A DNA stretch of 64,000 nucleotides, taken from positions 1 through 64,000 of the forward strand of contig NZ_CANMTH010000001.1 of the NCBI RefSeq assembly GCF_947500765.1. The letters run 5' to 3'. A model generated the notes under the pieces. It was not told where the DNA came from and did not search any database. It was given only the letters and a program-made list of their open reading frames with translations. Shown in pieces: positions 34,639-44,603 of this stretch. The position numbers were made by a program, and so were the translations under genes. The first letter of the stretch is position 1; every line of letters begins with the position of its first letter. Source of the DNA: an uncultured Formosa sp. Its GTDB lineage: Bacteria; Bacteroidota; Bacteroidia; Flavobacteriales; Flavobacteriaceae.

Positions 34639-35077
34639 ACTTTTGAGTTCTAAATTTTACAGAATCTCCTGAACGTTTAGAAAGTAAAAGTTGACCAATA
34701 GGCGTATTAGGCGCAATGGCAAAATATTTAGTTTCATCTACCTCTATTTCACCAGCACTAATAGCTATAAAATAATTTGAAGCATCTGTAATAATTGCAC
34801 TTCCAAGACAAACAGCATCAGACTGTTTTAGAACGTTTATTTTAGACAAGGCTTGTTTTACTAGATTTACTTCAGACAATTGAACCCCAAATTTCTCACG
34901 TTCTAATTGCAACATTGCACGACCAGTTTCATGCTTATCTCCAGCAGTACTTTTTGTTTCAGACGTTAATGCCTCCTGAACTTCAGCAATATTATGCTGT
35001 ACATTAGACAACCGCTTTTGTATAAACGTTTCACAACTTTTTAGAAGCTGTTGCTTTATTTCGGTATTATTTTTCAT
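34616..35077 (-). CDS. GreA/GreB-type transcript-cleavage factor-like protein
   Basis: 153 residues from ATG at 35077 (MKNNTEIKQQLL). An N-terminal coiled-coil helix pair (GDKHETGRAMLQLEREKF) is followed by a C-terminal FKBP-like beta domain with YFAIAPNTPIGQLLLSKRSGDSVKF, the GreA/GreB C-terminal layout. Flavobacterial homologues are often mislabelled 3-oxoacyl-ACP synthase; nothing here supports that. The frame is open to ATG at 35101, but 35077 overlaps the mtgA stop by 11 bp and gives a clean start. Confidence 0.72.
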   Translation of the reverse strand: MKNNTEIKQQLLKSCETFIQKRLSNVQHNIAEVQEALTSETKSTAGDKHETGRAMLQLEREKFGVQLSEVNLVKQALSKINVLKQSDAVCLGSAIITDASNYFIAISAGEIEVDETKYFAIAPNTPIGQLLLSKRSGDSVKFRTQKFTILNVF

Positions 35078-35762
35078 TATTTTCAAATCGTAAAGGCCCA
35101 AAAAAGTTCATTTGTTTAACAATCCATGTTTTTCGTTTCTGAATATAAGCAGAGGCTGGATTTGCCTTATAAACTCTTGGGTTTGGTAAAACGGCTGCAA
35201 TTGCAGCAGCCTCATAAGCCGTTAATTTTGAAGCCGGTTTTTTAAACCAATATTGGGCAGCAGATTCACATCCATAAACCCCTTTCCCCATTTCAATACT
35301 GTTTAAATAGACTTCTAAAATACGCTGTTTACTCCAACTTAATTCGATTATAAATGTGAAATAGGTTTCTAATCCTTTTCGTAACCAACTTCGTCCTGGC
35401 CATAAAAACACATTCTTCGCGGTTTGCTGACTAATTGTACTACCTCCACGAATTCTCTTCCCTTTCATATTTTCGGTAAATGCTTTTTCTACAGCTTTAA
35501 AATCGACACCATTATGCTTTAGAAAATTCTGATCTTCGCTACAAATCACAGCTTTTTGCATCGCATTAGAAATATGATTCATAGAAACCCAATCGTGCTT
35601 CCATGCTTTTGGTATATTATTTTTAGAATCCTCGAAACTACGTATTATCATTAATGGTGTTATAGGTACTGGCACATATTTGTACATAACCACCAAAAAA
35701 ACTGAGCTGAGAACAAACCAAAAGAGTATTTTAAATAAGAAACGAAATAATTTTTTTATCAT
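35067..35762 (-). CDS. mtgA: Monofunctional biosynthetic peptidoglycan transglycosylase
   Basis: 231 residues: membrane anchor 8-27, then the GT51 domain with catalytic glutamate in AVICSEDQNFLKHNGVD, RIRGGSTISQQTAKN, and WSKQRILEVYLNSIEMGKGVYG. Polymerises lipid II glycan strands on the outer face of the inner membrane. Lacks a transpeptidase domain. Overlaps the GreA-like gene and starts 13 bp after addB-like stop, so these three are co-transcribed. Confidence 0.94.
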   Translation of the reverse strand: MIKKLFRFLFKILFWFVLSSVFLVVMYKYVPVPITPLMIIRSFEDSKNNIPKAWKHDWVSMNHISNAMQKAVICSEDQNFLKHNGVDFKAVEKAFTENMKGKRIRGGSTISQQTAKNVFLWPGRSWLRKGLETYFTFIIELSWSKQRILEVYLNSIEMGKGVYGCESAAQYWFKKPASKLTAYEAAAIAAVLPNPRVYKANPASAYIQKRKTWIVKQMNFFGPLRFENNEK

Positions 35763-35774
35763 TTTATAAGAATC

Positions 35775-38540
35775 TTAATGGCTTACTTCCTTTTCTTCAA
35801 AGTCTTTTTCGGGATCAAAAATATCTAAAATCAAAACCTTAAGTTGCGCTTCGAATAATTGAATTGTTTCTTCATTAATGTCGGTTATTTTATTCGCACC
35901 ATATCCCTGTTTATCTTTTTTAGTAAATTTTAAAAAGCCTCCATTTAAATTTTTAAATGAAATAATCCCTGCTTCTAAAGGAAATTTCAAGGTTCCATCA
36001 GAAAGCATCATAAAAGCATAACATAAAATCTGAAAAGGTTTACTGTATTTATTATAATCTGTAGTAAGTTCTTCCCAATCTACGATTTCTACTTGAGACT
36101 GATTTACTTTTCCGGTTTTATAATCAATAATACGGGTAGTTCCATCGTAGTCATCTACACGGTCTACTTTTCCACCAATAGTAACAGGAAAATCAAGTTC
36201 AGGAATATTAATTTTAACCTGTTTAAAGTCTGCTTCAATTGCTATAATTTTAATAACTCGCCCTGCTTTTATCTCTTTCAACTCTAAGTTTATAAAATTA
36301 GAAACATAACGCTTAGCAATTTCAAAACTAATAAGGTTTTTCCCCGAACTAATATCTCCCTTATTGTAAGTATCTTCAAAATGATGTAAAACCGTACTCG
36401 AAATGTTCGATTTCATTTCTGTAATATGTTCTACAGTTAATTGTTTCCCAACTAAAGGCTTATAGAAATCTTCAAGTGTATTATGCACAACAGTCCCTAA
36501 AGTATTGGCTGCAACTGTTTCTTCAACCTCGTCGTATTCCTGAATTTTCAATACTTTCTGAAAATAAAAATCCATCGGGTTTCTCATAAAATTAGTTAAC
36601 GAAGATGGCGAAAAACCATGTTTTGCAATCTCCTTTAAACGTTTTAAAACCAATGGTGATTTTGAAACTGTTTTTAATTTCTGTTCCATTAAACTCACTG
36701 TAGGAGTTGCAATAAAATGATTAAGCGTGTGTATTTTTTCTAATTCTAATTGGGTTAAAAATCTACTTTTCTCGCCTCCTGCTAAAGCATCAGGTTCAGT
36801 ATTATAAATAATATATACATTCTTGGCACGTTGTAATAAACGATAAAAGTGATACGTATAAACGGCATCTTTTTCTTTAAATGTGGGTAAATTATTTTCT
36901 AATTTCACATCTAAAGGAATAAATGAGTTATTGCTTTTTCCTGCAGGCAAAACACCTTCATTTACTGAAGAAATAATAACCGTCTCAAAATCTAAAACAC
37001 GAGACTCTAACATACCCATAATTTGTAAACCTTGAAGCGGCTCTCCTTGAAAATCTAAAGTTTCGCTACTTAACAATTCTTTATACACCTGATGCAACGA
37101 ACTTATAGATTGAAAATAATTATAAGTTGTATTTAAACGCTCTAACTCATTAAAAAGTTCATGGAACCTATATGTATATTCTAAACTTAAAACATGTTCG
37201 TCTTTCTTTTCATTTAGATGATCTTTTATAGCAAAAATAAGCGATTTAGAACATCCTAAAGCCGTTGTGGCATTATTACTCCAAGAACCAAATAACAACG
37301 CGATAACGTCTTTAAAAGAATCGCATAATGCAACTAAATCCTGTTCTGTAAGGAATACAATATTGTTTTTTTGAATAGTTTCTATAAGTGCGGTGGCAAC
37401 ATCTTTACTTTTATGAAGAAATAATGGACGTATAAATTGATGCGACAGAATTGAAATGATGTCTTTATAATAAAAAGATTTCGGATTATTTTTATGAAGA
37501 TTGAATAAGCTCTCAAACAATGATGCTAAAGGAATTGATTTTAAAGGAAATCCCATTGTTACATTAAGTCGTTTTACATCTTGTGGTAAAGAGTTTAAAA
37601 CAGGTAGTAAAAGGTCTTCATTTCCTAAAACTATAGCGGTATGTTCTAGCTTATTTTTGGTTTTATTAATGTCTTTTAAAATGTTACCTATATATTTAGC
37701 TTGGCCAATATTTTTAGGTACACCAATGATGTTAATTATTTTTTCATCCTTATAATTTTCGGAAATCCAATTAAAAGAGTGTGTTTTAAAATAGTTCCAA
37801 TTTTTAACATGTTGTCGCGTAAACAATCCTGCATCATGTATGGGGTTTTCATAAAACGTTTTATCTATATCCCAATAAATTAGAGCATTTGTATGTTCTA
37901 AAATATGTTGTATAATAGATTCTTCAGCAGTATTTAAAGCATTAAAACCTAAAAACACATGTTGTATTTTATTTTTTGTTACGTATTCACCAACATGAGC
38001 GTCTGCTTGCCTATAAACCAAACCTTGATATCCCAACTTGTTTTCCAATAAGCGTTCGGTAAAATGTGTGTAATACGTATGAAGCTTATTCCAAAAGGCT
38101 AAATAATTTTTAACAAAATCGGTTTTTTCTGTTTCCAAAGACCAATGTTTTAGCTCTTGTATAGCACTTAGATAATCGAAAATTTTATGCTGAGGAATAA
38201 GATACCTATCAATTTCATTAAAATCTTGAAGTAGAATTTGAGCCCATTTTGAAAAGACTTCAAAAGAATCTGGTTGCGCTTCTGTATTAAGTGCAATGTA
38301 AGTATGGTAAAATTGAAAAAGTAATTCTGTATTCGAAACCGTCTTTAAACCTGAAATAGATTCAACAAAGTCTTCAATACTTAATATTTCTGGAGCAAAC
38401 ATGGTTTGTTTGGTAGACCTTGAAAGCTGATGCTTTAGGAAGGTACCAGCACGTTTACTGGGAAGAATAAATTTTAAATTGGAAAGGTTAAGCCCTTTCT
38501 CTTGTAGGTTAATAATAACCTCTTCTATAAAAGTTGTCAT
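35775..38540 (-). CDS. addB: AddB-like PD-(D/E)XK exonuclease subunit
   Basis: 921 residues. The C-terminal nuclease has IGGKVDRVDDYDG and TRIIDYKTGKV (D...D-Y-K, the PD-(D/E)XK triad), preceded by SSLTNFMRNPMDFYFQKVLK. The N-terminal helicase-like half lacks an obvious intact Walker A (LPSKRAGTFLKHQLSRS), so it is a structural or Chi-recognition type subunit, as in AddB/RexB. Works with the AddA-like UvrD protein at 40231 in double-strand break repair. The two genes are split by ompA. A terminator lies just upstream, so it has its own promoter. Confidence 0.8.
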   Translation of the reverse strand: MTTFIEEVIINLQEKGLNLSNLKFILPSKRAGTFLKHQLSRSTKQTMFAPEILSIEDFVESISGLKTVSNTELLFQFYHTYIALNTEAQPDSFEVFSKWAQILLQDFNEIDRYLIPQHKIFDYLSAIQELKHWSLETEKTDFVKNYLAFWNKLHTYYTHFTERLLENKLGYQGLVYRQADAHVGEYVTKNKIQHVFLGFNALNTAEESIIQHILEHTNALIYWDIDKTFYENPIHDAGLFTRQHVKNWNYFKTHSFNWISENYKDEKIINIIGVPKNIGQAKYIGNILKDINKTKNKLEHTAIVLGNEDLLLPVLNSLPQDVKRLNVTMGFPLKSIPLASLFESLFNLHKNNPKSFYYKDIISILSHQFIRPLFLHKSKDVATALIETIQKNNIVFLTEQDLVALCDSFKDVIALLFGSWSNNATTALGCSKSLIFAIKDHLNEKKDEHVLSLEYTYRFHELFNELERLNTTYNYFQSISSLHQVYKELLSSETLDFQGEPLQGLQIMGMLESRVLDFETVIISSVNEGVLPAGKSNNSFIPLDVKLENNLPTFKEKDAVYTYHFYRLLQRAKNVYIIYNTEPDALAGGEKSRFLTQLELEKIHTLNHFIATPTVSLMEQKLKTVSKSPLVLKRLKEIAKHGFSPSSLTNFMRNPMDFYFQKVLKIQEYDEVEETVAANTLGTVVHNTLEDFYKPLVGKQLTVEHITEMKSNISSTVLHHFEDTYNKGDISSGKNLISFEIAKRYVSNFINLELKEIKAGRVIKIIAIEADFKQVKINIPELDFPVTIGGKVDRVDDYDGTTRIIDYKTGKVNQSQVEIVDWEELTTDYNKYSKPFQILCYAFMMLSDGTLKFPLEAGIISFKNLNGGFLKFTKKDKQGYGANKITDINEETIQLFEAQLKVLILDIFDPEKDFEEKEVSH

Positions 38541-38550
38541 TGCATAAAAA

Positions 38551-38583
38551 TAAAAAACGCCCCGAATAAACGGGGCGTTTTAT
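38551..38583 (-). terminator. Terminator of ompA, GC-rich hairpin
   Basis: AAACGCCCCG/CGGGGCGTTT with AATAAA loop and T runs on both sides. It serves ompA on the minus strand. Confidence 0.92.
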
Positions 38584-38609
38584 AAAATTATATTTTAACA
38601 GATTTAGTC

Positions 38610-39968
38610 TTATTTAACTAAGTTAATTTCAACACGTCTGTTATTAGCTTTACCAGCTCTAGTTTTGTTAGTATCGATTGGCTTAGTTTCACCGTATCCT
38701 TTAGAAGATAATCTAAATTCGTTTACTCCGTTTTTAACTAAGTATTCTTTTACAGATAATGCTCTAGATTCAGATAATTTCATGTTTAAAGAATCAGATC
38801 CTGAACTATCAGTATGACCTTCTACAGTAAATTTAGCATTAGGGTATTCTTTTAAGATAGCAATAATGTTACTTAATACTTCTTCAGAATGTTTTTTGAT
38901 AGAAGATTTACCTGTATCAAATAAAATTGTTTTAGCGTAAGCATTTAAAGATTTTTGAACTGCTTCAGATACTTCAGGACAACCGTTGTTTGCAACAGTA
39001 CCAGGAACATCTGGACATTTGTCATCTTTATCAATTACAGTATCACCATCTTTATCAGGCCAAGGACATCCGTTGTTTTCAGCAGGACCTGCAACATTTG
39101 GACATTTATCATCTCCATCTGCAACACCATCAGCATCAGCATCAGGACAACCGTTTAATTCTTTTAATCCAGCAACAGTTGGACAAGCATCATCAGGATC
39201 AGCTACACCATCACCATCAGTATCAGGACAACCGTTAAATTCAGCAGTACCAGCTTCGTTTGGACAAGCATCTTTACTATCTTCAATACCATCACCGTCA
39301 GTATCAGGACAACCGTTAAACATTGCTAAACCAAATACATCTGGACAAGCATCGTTTTTATCGTAAATTCCATCTTTATCTGTATCTGTTCCACCAAATT
39401 TGATAGTAATTCCAGCAGTATGTTGGAAGTGAGAATCTAAGTAATCTTCAAAAGCATGTTTGTAAGAAGATTGTAAAGTAAGACCGATGTTATCAGTAAA
39501 CCAAACATTGAAACCTAAAGTACCATTAACAGTACCAGCACCAATTTCGTCTACCCAAGTGTAACCTCCACCAACTCCTACGAAAGGATTGAAGACACTA
39601 GTTTTTAAGAAACTGTACTTGAAAGTACCATCAAGTCCGTAGTAAGATAAATCATCAACAGATTCATCTCCGTAATTTTCAATTTTATTAATAGAACCAG
39701 CTACTCCAAAAGACAAACCATCAGTGATGTGACGTGCTACAGAAATAGTTGATAAAGAAGGTAAAATATTCCAGTGATCACCAACGTTAAAGTAATCGTC
39801 TCCGAAACTTTCGCTAAATGGTGCATCGTCTCCGTTAGGATAGAAATCCACTGCATTTACTCCAAAGCTAATCGCCCATGGGTTGTTTTCATCTTGCGCA
39901 TAAGTGTTGCTAAAACCAAATACCAGCAACATTGCGAACAATAATCTGCTAAGATTTTTCATATTCAA
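38610..39968 (-). CDS. OmpA-family outer-membrane protein with thrombospondin type-3 repeats
   Basis: 452 residues. Signal peptide 1-24 (ending NTYAQ), an 8-strand beta-barrel (about 30-200), about five calcium-type repeats of the form DTDGDGxxDxxDxCP with CPDVFG, CPNEAG, CPTVAG, and a C-terminal OmpA peptidoglycan-binding domain ([48 protein letters not shown]). Links outer membrane to peptidoglycan. Highly expressed type: own promoter box TACTTTTG and strong terminator. Sits between addA and addB on the same strand. Confidence 0.94.
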   Translation of the reverse strand: MNMKNLSRLLFAMLLVFGFSNTYAQDENNPWAISFGVNAVDFYPNGDDAPFSESFGDDYFNVGDHWNILPSLSTISVARHITDGLSFGVAGSINKIENYGDESVDDLSYYGLDGTFKYSFLKTSVFNPFVGVGGGYTWVDEIGAGTVNGTLGFNVWFTDNIGLTLQSSYKHAFEDYLDSHFQHTAGITIKFGGTDTDKDGIYDKNDACPDVFGLAMFNGCPDTDGDGIEDSKDACPNEAGTAEFNGCPDTDGDGVADPDDACPTVAGLKELNGCPDADADGVADGDDKCPNVAGPAENNGCPWPDKDGDTVIDKDDKCPDVPGTVANNGCPEVSEAVQKSLNAYAKTILFDTGKSSIKKHSEEVLSNIIAILKEYPNAKFTVEGHTDSSGSDSLNMKLSESRALSVKEYLVKNGVNEFRLSSKGYGETKPIDTNKTRAGKANNRRVEINLVK

Positions 39969-39997
39969 AAGTTTAATTTTTAAGTGTTAATTGTAAA

Positions 39998-40005
39998 CAA
40001 AAGTA
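39998..40005 (-). promoter_or_regulatory. Promoter -7 box TACTTTTG for ompA
   Basis: TAnnTTTG on the minus strand, 30 bp upstream of ATG at 39968. Confidence 0.65.
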
Positions 40006-40230
40006 AGTTGTTAAATATTATTAACAAAGACAAATATAAAAAAATATTAACAACTTTTGTGAAAGTTACGGAGTTTAGAAGGGTTTTACATAACTCCTAG
40101 TAAATTTATCGCGTTAATAGGGCTACGTTATACTTTTTATAGATTTTCTTACAGAAAAATTAAACATAAATTTTACTGCTATATTTTTTAAATTTTATAA
40201 GTAAGTGATTATATTATACACAATAAAAAT

Positions 40231-43200
40231 TTAAGCATAGGTAATCTGAATTTCTTCATTTATATAAACCAAAATCTTTTTAACTACTTCAAAATTCATT
40301 GCTTCTATACTATCTTGGTAATACTGAAGTTGTTGTTTATGCTTTTCTAATTCTGTACCCGTTTTATAATCCATAATTACAACTTTATTGTCGGGTGTTA
40401 TCACTAACCTGTCTGGCCTTAATATTGTACCATCTGCCTTAATAATATCGCGTTCTGTATAAATGGTGTTATCAGATGTAAAATATAGATGAAGCTCTGG
40501 GTGATCTATAATTTGTAAAATACTATCATGAAGGCCCTGAAATTGTTCTTTAGAAATTAATCCAGATTGTTCTGCATCTTTTAAAACCAATTCAACATCG
40601 TTATCTGTTTTAATTTTAGCCATTAAATTATGCACTAAATTACCTTTCTCAATCGCATCTTGTTGTTTCGTATCCCACAAATAACCGCTATTAGCAATGA
40701 TTTTTATATTATGATCTTTTTTTGCTGTAGATATAAACTCTAAATTAATTTGTGCCTCTTCACCTTCAAACTCTTCCTTAATATTAGATACTCTTTGTGG
40801 GTTTCCAAACTGATAATTATATGTATTAGACTCCCATAATCCTTTTTGCATTAAATAGTCGGTAAACAAACCACTATATTTTTTTGTGTTTACATTCTGT
40901 TTCGCATCAAAAGCTAAACTACTTATAATATAAAGTTGCTCGACAGGGCGTGTTAATGCGACGTATAAAAGATTAAGATTATCTAGTTCTAATTCCGACT
41001 GGTGCCGTGTGCTAATCGCTAAACCTTCGTCGCCAAATTCTTCAAAATTAGCTTTATTATAATCTAATAATGTAAACGGAAAACCACTAAATGCATTAAC
41101 ATCTAAAGGGAACCATTCTTTAGGTTCAATTTCTTCATAAACGTTTAAATCTGCAAACGGAAAAATAACCACAGGAAATTCTAATCCTTTAGATTTATGA
41201 ATAGTCATAATTTGTACAGCATCTTGCCCTTCCGGAGAGACTATGCTTAATGTATCTATTTTAGTTTCAAAATATTCTAAAAACCCGAAAATATCAGAGC
41301 CTTTTTTCTGAGTAAATTCTAGTACTACATCTAGAAAATATTGAATATAAGCATTAGAATATTCTACTAAATTAAATTCCCTTACCAAGGTTTCAAACAT
41401 ATCAAACAATGGTAATTGTATTAAGGCTTTTGCATTGGTAATTATTCCAAATTGTTCGAAACTTGCAAACAATGCATCATTATCTAACGGTATATATTGC
41501 GCTAAAAACTCGTGTTTATCTTTAACTTTAAATTTATCTGCTAAGAAATATAGAATTTCAGCTTTTATTTCAGCATTTTTTGGTTGAAATAGTAAGGTTG
41601 AAACATGCGTAATAAAGATAACTTCTGGCGCCTGTTTTATAAGTAATAATTCTGAAGAAATAATAGGAACCGATTTTTGGCTTAAATAATTTGCAGTCGC
41701 TACGGCATTTTTCTTTTTTCTAACTAGAATACAAATATCCTTTAACTGAAACCCATTATTTTGGCAATCTACAATTGTATTATAAATTTGCTCTGGATAC
41801 AGCTCGTCACGATCCTCATCCTTTAAATCTAAAAAGGAAATATTCACATAACCTTCATTCGGATTTTTTTGATTCTGGCTGGCTCGTTGATATAGTTTTC
41901 CGTAAGTTTTGTTACTAAAGGCCACACCAGATAAGTAATCGAAAAACGTATTATTAAAATTGATAATTTCTTTAAAACTTCTAAAGTTGGTTTCTAAAGT
42001 TTCTAAAGTTTTTGGTGTATTAAACGGATTATATTCAAACTCAGGATCAGACAACTCTATAAATTGTTCTGCTTTTCCGCCACGCCATCTGTAAATAGCT
42101 TGCTTAGCATCTCCCACAAGCATTAAAGATCCAGGATCTTTTTCTATATCATGTGCGTCTATAGCCTCAGAAATTAACGGAATTAAATTATGCCATTGCA
42201 TAGTTGATGTATCCTGAAATTCATCTATAAAATAATGATTAAATTTCTCGCCCAAACGTTCATATATAAAAGGTGTAGGTTGCGCTTTAATTTCGTTACT
42301 TATTAAGGTATTAAATTCTGAAATCAGCATTTTATTTTCTTCTGTCTTAAGCGCAATCAATTCTTGATTAATGGCATTTAAAACGGAAAGTTGCGTTAAA
42401 TTTTTATAGATTGTTTGTCTTAATTTAAGAGAAAAATATAGCTGTTTTGTTTTATTAAATAGTTCAGCAATTTTTGGCTGAAGAGTATCTATTGTTCCTG
42501 CTAATTCAAGATCTTTCTTTACACGTGCTGGATATAACGGGTGTGTTTCTAATTTGTTTTGCCACGCCGTATTAAAACTTACATTTAAATCGCCTTTACT
42601 TAATTTTTCAAAATATTTTGGGGCATATTTTCCAGAAAAATCTTCAAATACAATACCGTTGTTTTTAATAAGTTCTAAAAATTCGAATCCCCTCTCAATA
42701 ATTTCTATTTCAAAAGATTTTATTTCAGTTCTTAATTGTTTTTTAAGCGTATTAAAATCAGATAAGGTTTTATCTTTTAACTCGGCTAAATACGGAATAT
42801 CATTTTCAAAAATAAGTAGTTTCGCAATCTTGTTAAGGTCTAAAGCAATATTCCAACTCTTGTCATCGTCGGCTTTTTCAAGTGCAAATTGTACCAATAC
42901 ATCTGTAATTTCTTTATTTGTTCCTGCTTTAGCTATTAATCGGTCTACAGCTTTATTTAATAAACTTTCAGAATCTAAATCGACTTCAAAATTTAACGGC
43001 AGTTTTAAATCGTGAGCAAATGTTCTAATAATTCTATGTGTAAAACCATCGATAGTAGAAATCTCGAAAGCAGCATAGTTATGAATTATGGTATGTAGTA
43101 ACATTTTAGATTTACTATGTAACGCTTTTGGTTCGATTTGTAATTCTTCGCACAATAAATTAAACATATCATTTCCCTGCACAAGAACTTTTTCGTCAGA

Positions 43201-43398
43201 AAACTCTTTAAGCATTTTTATAATACGCTCTTTCATTTCAAACACAGCCTTATTTGTAAACGTTATGGCTAAAATATTTTTAAACTGAAAATGGCTCTTC
43301 GATTTAAATAGAATTGTTAAGTAAGCTTTTACAAGCGTAAATGTTTTTCCACTTCCTGCAGAGGCATCATAAATAGAAAAAGTTGTACTAGGTTCCAT
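40231..43398 (-). CDS. addA: UvrD-type helicase-nuclease, AddA-like subunit
   Basis: 1055 residues. Walker A DASAGSGKTFTLV (11-22), ILAITFTNKAVFEMKER, HYFIDEFQDTSTMQW (Walker B with DEFQDT), GDAKQAIYRWRGG, VQIMTIHKSKGLEFPVVIFP, LLYVALTRPVEQLYI, then a C-terminal PD-(D/E)XK nuclease with RPDRLVITPDNKVVIMDYKTG. This is the SF1A helicase/nuclease organisation of AddA/RecB. It unwinds and degrades DNA ends for recombination. Located upstream of ompA and addB on the same strand. Confidence 0.9.
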   Translation of the reverse strand: MEPSTTFSIYDASAGSGKTFTLVKAYLTILFKSKSHFQFKNILAITFTNKAVFEMKERIIKMLKEFSDEKVLVQGNDMFNLLCEELQIEPKALHSKSKMLLHTIIHNYAAFEISTIDGFTHRIIRTFAHDLKLPLNFEVDLDSESLLNKAVDRLIAKAGTNKEITDVLVQFALEKADDDKSWNIALDLNKIAKLLIFENDIPYLAELKDKTLSDFNTLKKQLRTEIKSFEIEIIERGFEFLELIKNNGIVFEDFSGKYAPKYFEKLSKGDLNVSFNTAWQNKLETHPLYPARVKKDLELAGTIDTLQPKIAELFNKTKQLYFSLKLRQTIYKNLTQLSVLNAINQELIALKTEENKMLISEFNTLISNEIKAQPTPFIYERLGEKFNHYFIDEFQDTSTMQWHNLIPLISEAIDAHDIEKDPGSLMLVGDAKQAIYRWRGGKAEQFIELSDPEFEYNPFNTPKTLETLETNFRSFKEIINFNNTFFDYLSGVAFSNKTYGKLYQRASQNQKNPNEGYVNISFLDLKDEDRDELYPEQIYNTIVDCQNNGFQLKDICILVRKKKNAVATANYLSQKSVPIISSELLLIKQAPEVIFITHVSTLLFQPKNAEIKAEILYFLADKFKVKDKHEFLAQYIPLDNDALFASFEQFGIITNAKALIQLPLFDMFETLVREFNLVEYSNAYIQYFLDVVLEFTQKKGSDIFGFLEYFETKIDTLSIVSPEGQDAVQIMTIHKSKGLEFPVVIFPFADLNVYEEIEPKEWFPLDVNAFSGFPFTLLDYNKANFEEFGDEGLAISTRHQSELELDNLNLLYVALTRPVEQLYIISSLAFDAKQNVNTKKYSGLFTDYLMQKGLWESNTYNYQFGNPQRVSNIKEEFEGEEAQINLEFISTAKKDHNIKIIANSGYLWDTKQQDAIEKGNLVHNLMAKIKTDNDVELVLKDAEQSGLISKEQFQGLHDSILQIIDHPELHLYFTSDNTIYTERDIIKADGTILRPDRLVITPDNKVVIMDYKTGTELEKHKQQLQYYQDSIEAMNFEVVKKILVYINEEIQITYA

Positions 43399-43481
43399 AC
43401 TTCATAAAAAATTTAAGACAAGATAAAAACTATCGATGATTTGATAACCATTAATTATTTTTAATTGACGTGTATTATCCT

Positions 43482-43489
43482 TAAATTTG
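43482..43489 (+). promoter_or_regulatory. Promoter -7 box TAAATTTG for superoxide dismutase
   Basis: TAnnTTTG, 40 bp upstream of the chosen ATG at 43529. It overlaps the alternative upstream codons at 43487, arguing against that start. Confidence 0.6.
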
Positions 43490-43528
43490 AAAAAGGAATT
43501 TTTATTAATCATAAAAAACTATAATATT

Positions 43529-44137
43529 ATGGCTTTCGAATTACCGAAATTACAATATGCTTACGATGCATTAGAACCAAATATCGATGCACGTACAATG
43601 GAAATACATCACACAAAACATCACCAAGGATATACTACAAAATTAAACGGCGCAATTGAAGGAACAGACTTAGAAGGGAAATCTATTGAAGATATTCTTA
43701 CAGGTTTAGACATGAGCAATGGTGCAGTTAGAAATAACGGTGGTGGATTCTATAATCACTCTTTATTTTGGGAAATAATGAACCCAGAAGGAAAAGGACG
43801 TTTATCTGGTGAATTAAAAACAGCGATCGAAGATGCTTTCGAATCTGTAGATGCTTTTAAAGAAGCTTTTAGTAATGCTGCTGCAACACAATTTGGTTCT
43901 GGTTGGGCTTGGTTATGTGTACATAAAGGAGGTAAAGTTTCTGTATGTTCTACACCAAATCAAGACAATCCATTAATGCCGGGTGTTGATTGCGACGGAA
44001 CTCCTATTTTAGGATTAGATGTTTGGGAACACGCTTACTATTTAAACTACCAAAACAGAAGACCAGATTACATTAATGCATTTTTTAATGTTATTAATTG
44101 GAATGAAGTTGAACGTCGTTATGCTGAAGCTAAATAA
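43529..44137 (+). CDS. Superoxide dismutase, Fe/Mn family
   Basis: 202 residues from ATG at 43529 ([18 protein letters not shown]). Metal ligands: H27 ([11 protein letters not shown]), histidine in [11 protein letters not shown] (near 75), D and H in [15 protein letters not shown] (near 160 and 164). [13 protein letters not shown] supplies the second-sphere Gln typical of Mn forms, but Fe or mixed use cannot be excluded. Cytosolic; converts superoxide to peroxide and oxygen. The frame is open to 43487, but the promoter box lies there. Followed by a terminator. Confidence 0.94.
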   Translation: MAFELPKLQYAYDALEPNIDARTMEIHHTKHHQGYTTKLNGAIEGTDLEGKSIEDILTGLDMSNGAVRNNGGGFYNHSLFWEIMNPEGKGRLSGELKTAIEDAFESVDAFKEAFSNAAATQFGSGWAWLCVHKGGKVSVCSTPNQDNPLMPGVDCDGTPILGLDVWEHAYYLNYQNRRPDYINAFFNVINWNEVERRYAEAK

Positions 44138-44157
44138 GACAAAATAAATTTTATATT

Positions 44158-44194
44158 GAAATCGGGCTATATTTTTATAGTCCGATTTTTTTTG
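44158..44194 (+). terminator. Terminator of superoxide dismutase gene
   Basis: AATCGGgCTATA/TATAGtCCGATT with TTTT loop and eight T after the stem. Confidence 0.88.
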
Positions 44195-44562
44195 TTCGAA
44201 ACTATTTTAAATGAAAAAGGCGAACCTATTAAGTTCACCTTTTTGCCCCAAATCTACCATGAACTTAACCTACTTATGTTATGGTGAGGCAAATATATGG
44301 TGTGTTACCATATTTAAAAAAAAATATTAGTTAAACGGAATAAAACGAGGTTAAACGACCTTGCTTTTAAAGAATTTGCTATTTAAAGGTTCTAAATTGC
44401 TAAAAAAACAAAAGGATTTCTGTTTTTAAAATAGAACTATAAATAGAAAACACAACACTTTCGAAGAGGTTTTAATTAGATAATTAATAAAAGTGAATAT
44501 GATTAAATTGAACTTAATTCTAAAAGAATTGTTTTTAATCTAACCTTACAGAAGATAAATAT
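44195..44562. other. Intergenic region between superoxide dismutase and accC
   Basis: No protein gene seen. It contains the candidate small RNA on the minus strand (44213-44297); the rest (44300-44560) is AT-rich with no clear structure. Confidence 0.5.
44213..44297 (-). ncRNA. Candidate small RNA of about 70 nt with promoter and terminator
   Basis: On the minus strand, TATATTTG (44297-44290) is a promoter box. The predicted transcript from about 44283 has hairpin 1 (ACCATAAC/GTTcATGGT), a linker GATTTGGGGC, and hairpin 2 (AAAAAGGTGAAC/GTTCGCCTTTTT) as a terminator with T tail. Complete signals in the absence of any reading frame suggest a small RNA. It could be the Bacteroidota Flavo-1-type RNA or another known class, which I cannot verify; alternatively it is just a repeat. 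Flanked by converging superoxide dismutase and accC terminators. Confidence 0.5.
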
Positions 44563-44598
44563 CAAAAAAAAGCTCCGAATGAAAATATTCGGAGCTTT
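44563..44598 (-). terminator. Terminator of accC
   Basis: AAAGCTCCGAATA/ATTCGGAGCTTT stem; eight T follow on the minus strand. Confidence 0.9.
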
Positions 44599-44603
44599 AT
44601 AAT

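Noticed and set aside
34616..35101. 3-oxoacyl-ACP synthase annotation often given to this family
   Set aside because: No thiolase-fold motifs; coiled-coil plus FKBP-like layout fits GreA/GreB.
38955..39366. Plus-strand frames in the ompA region
   Set aside because: Antisense shadow of the Asp/Gly-rich calcium repeats of OmpA.
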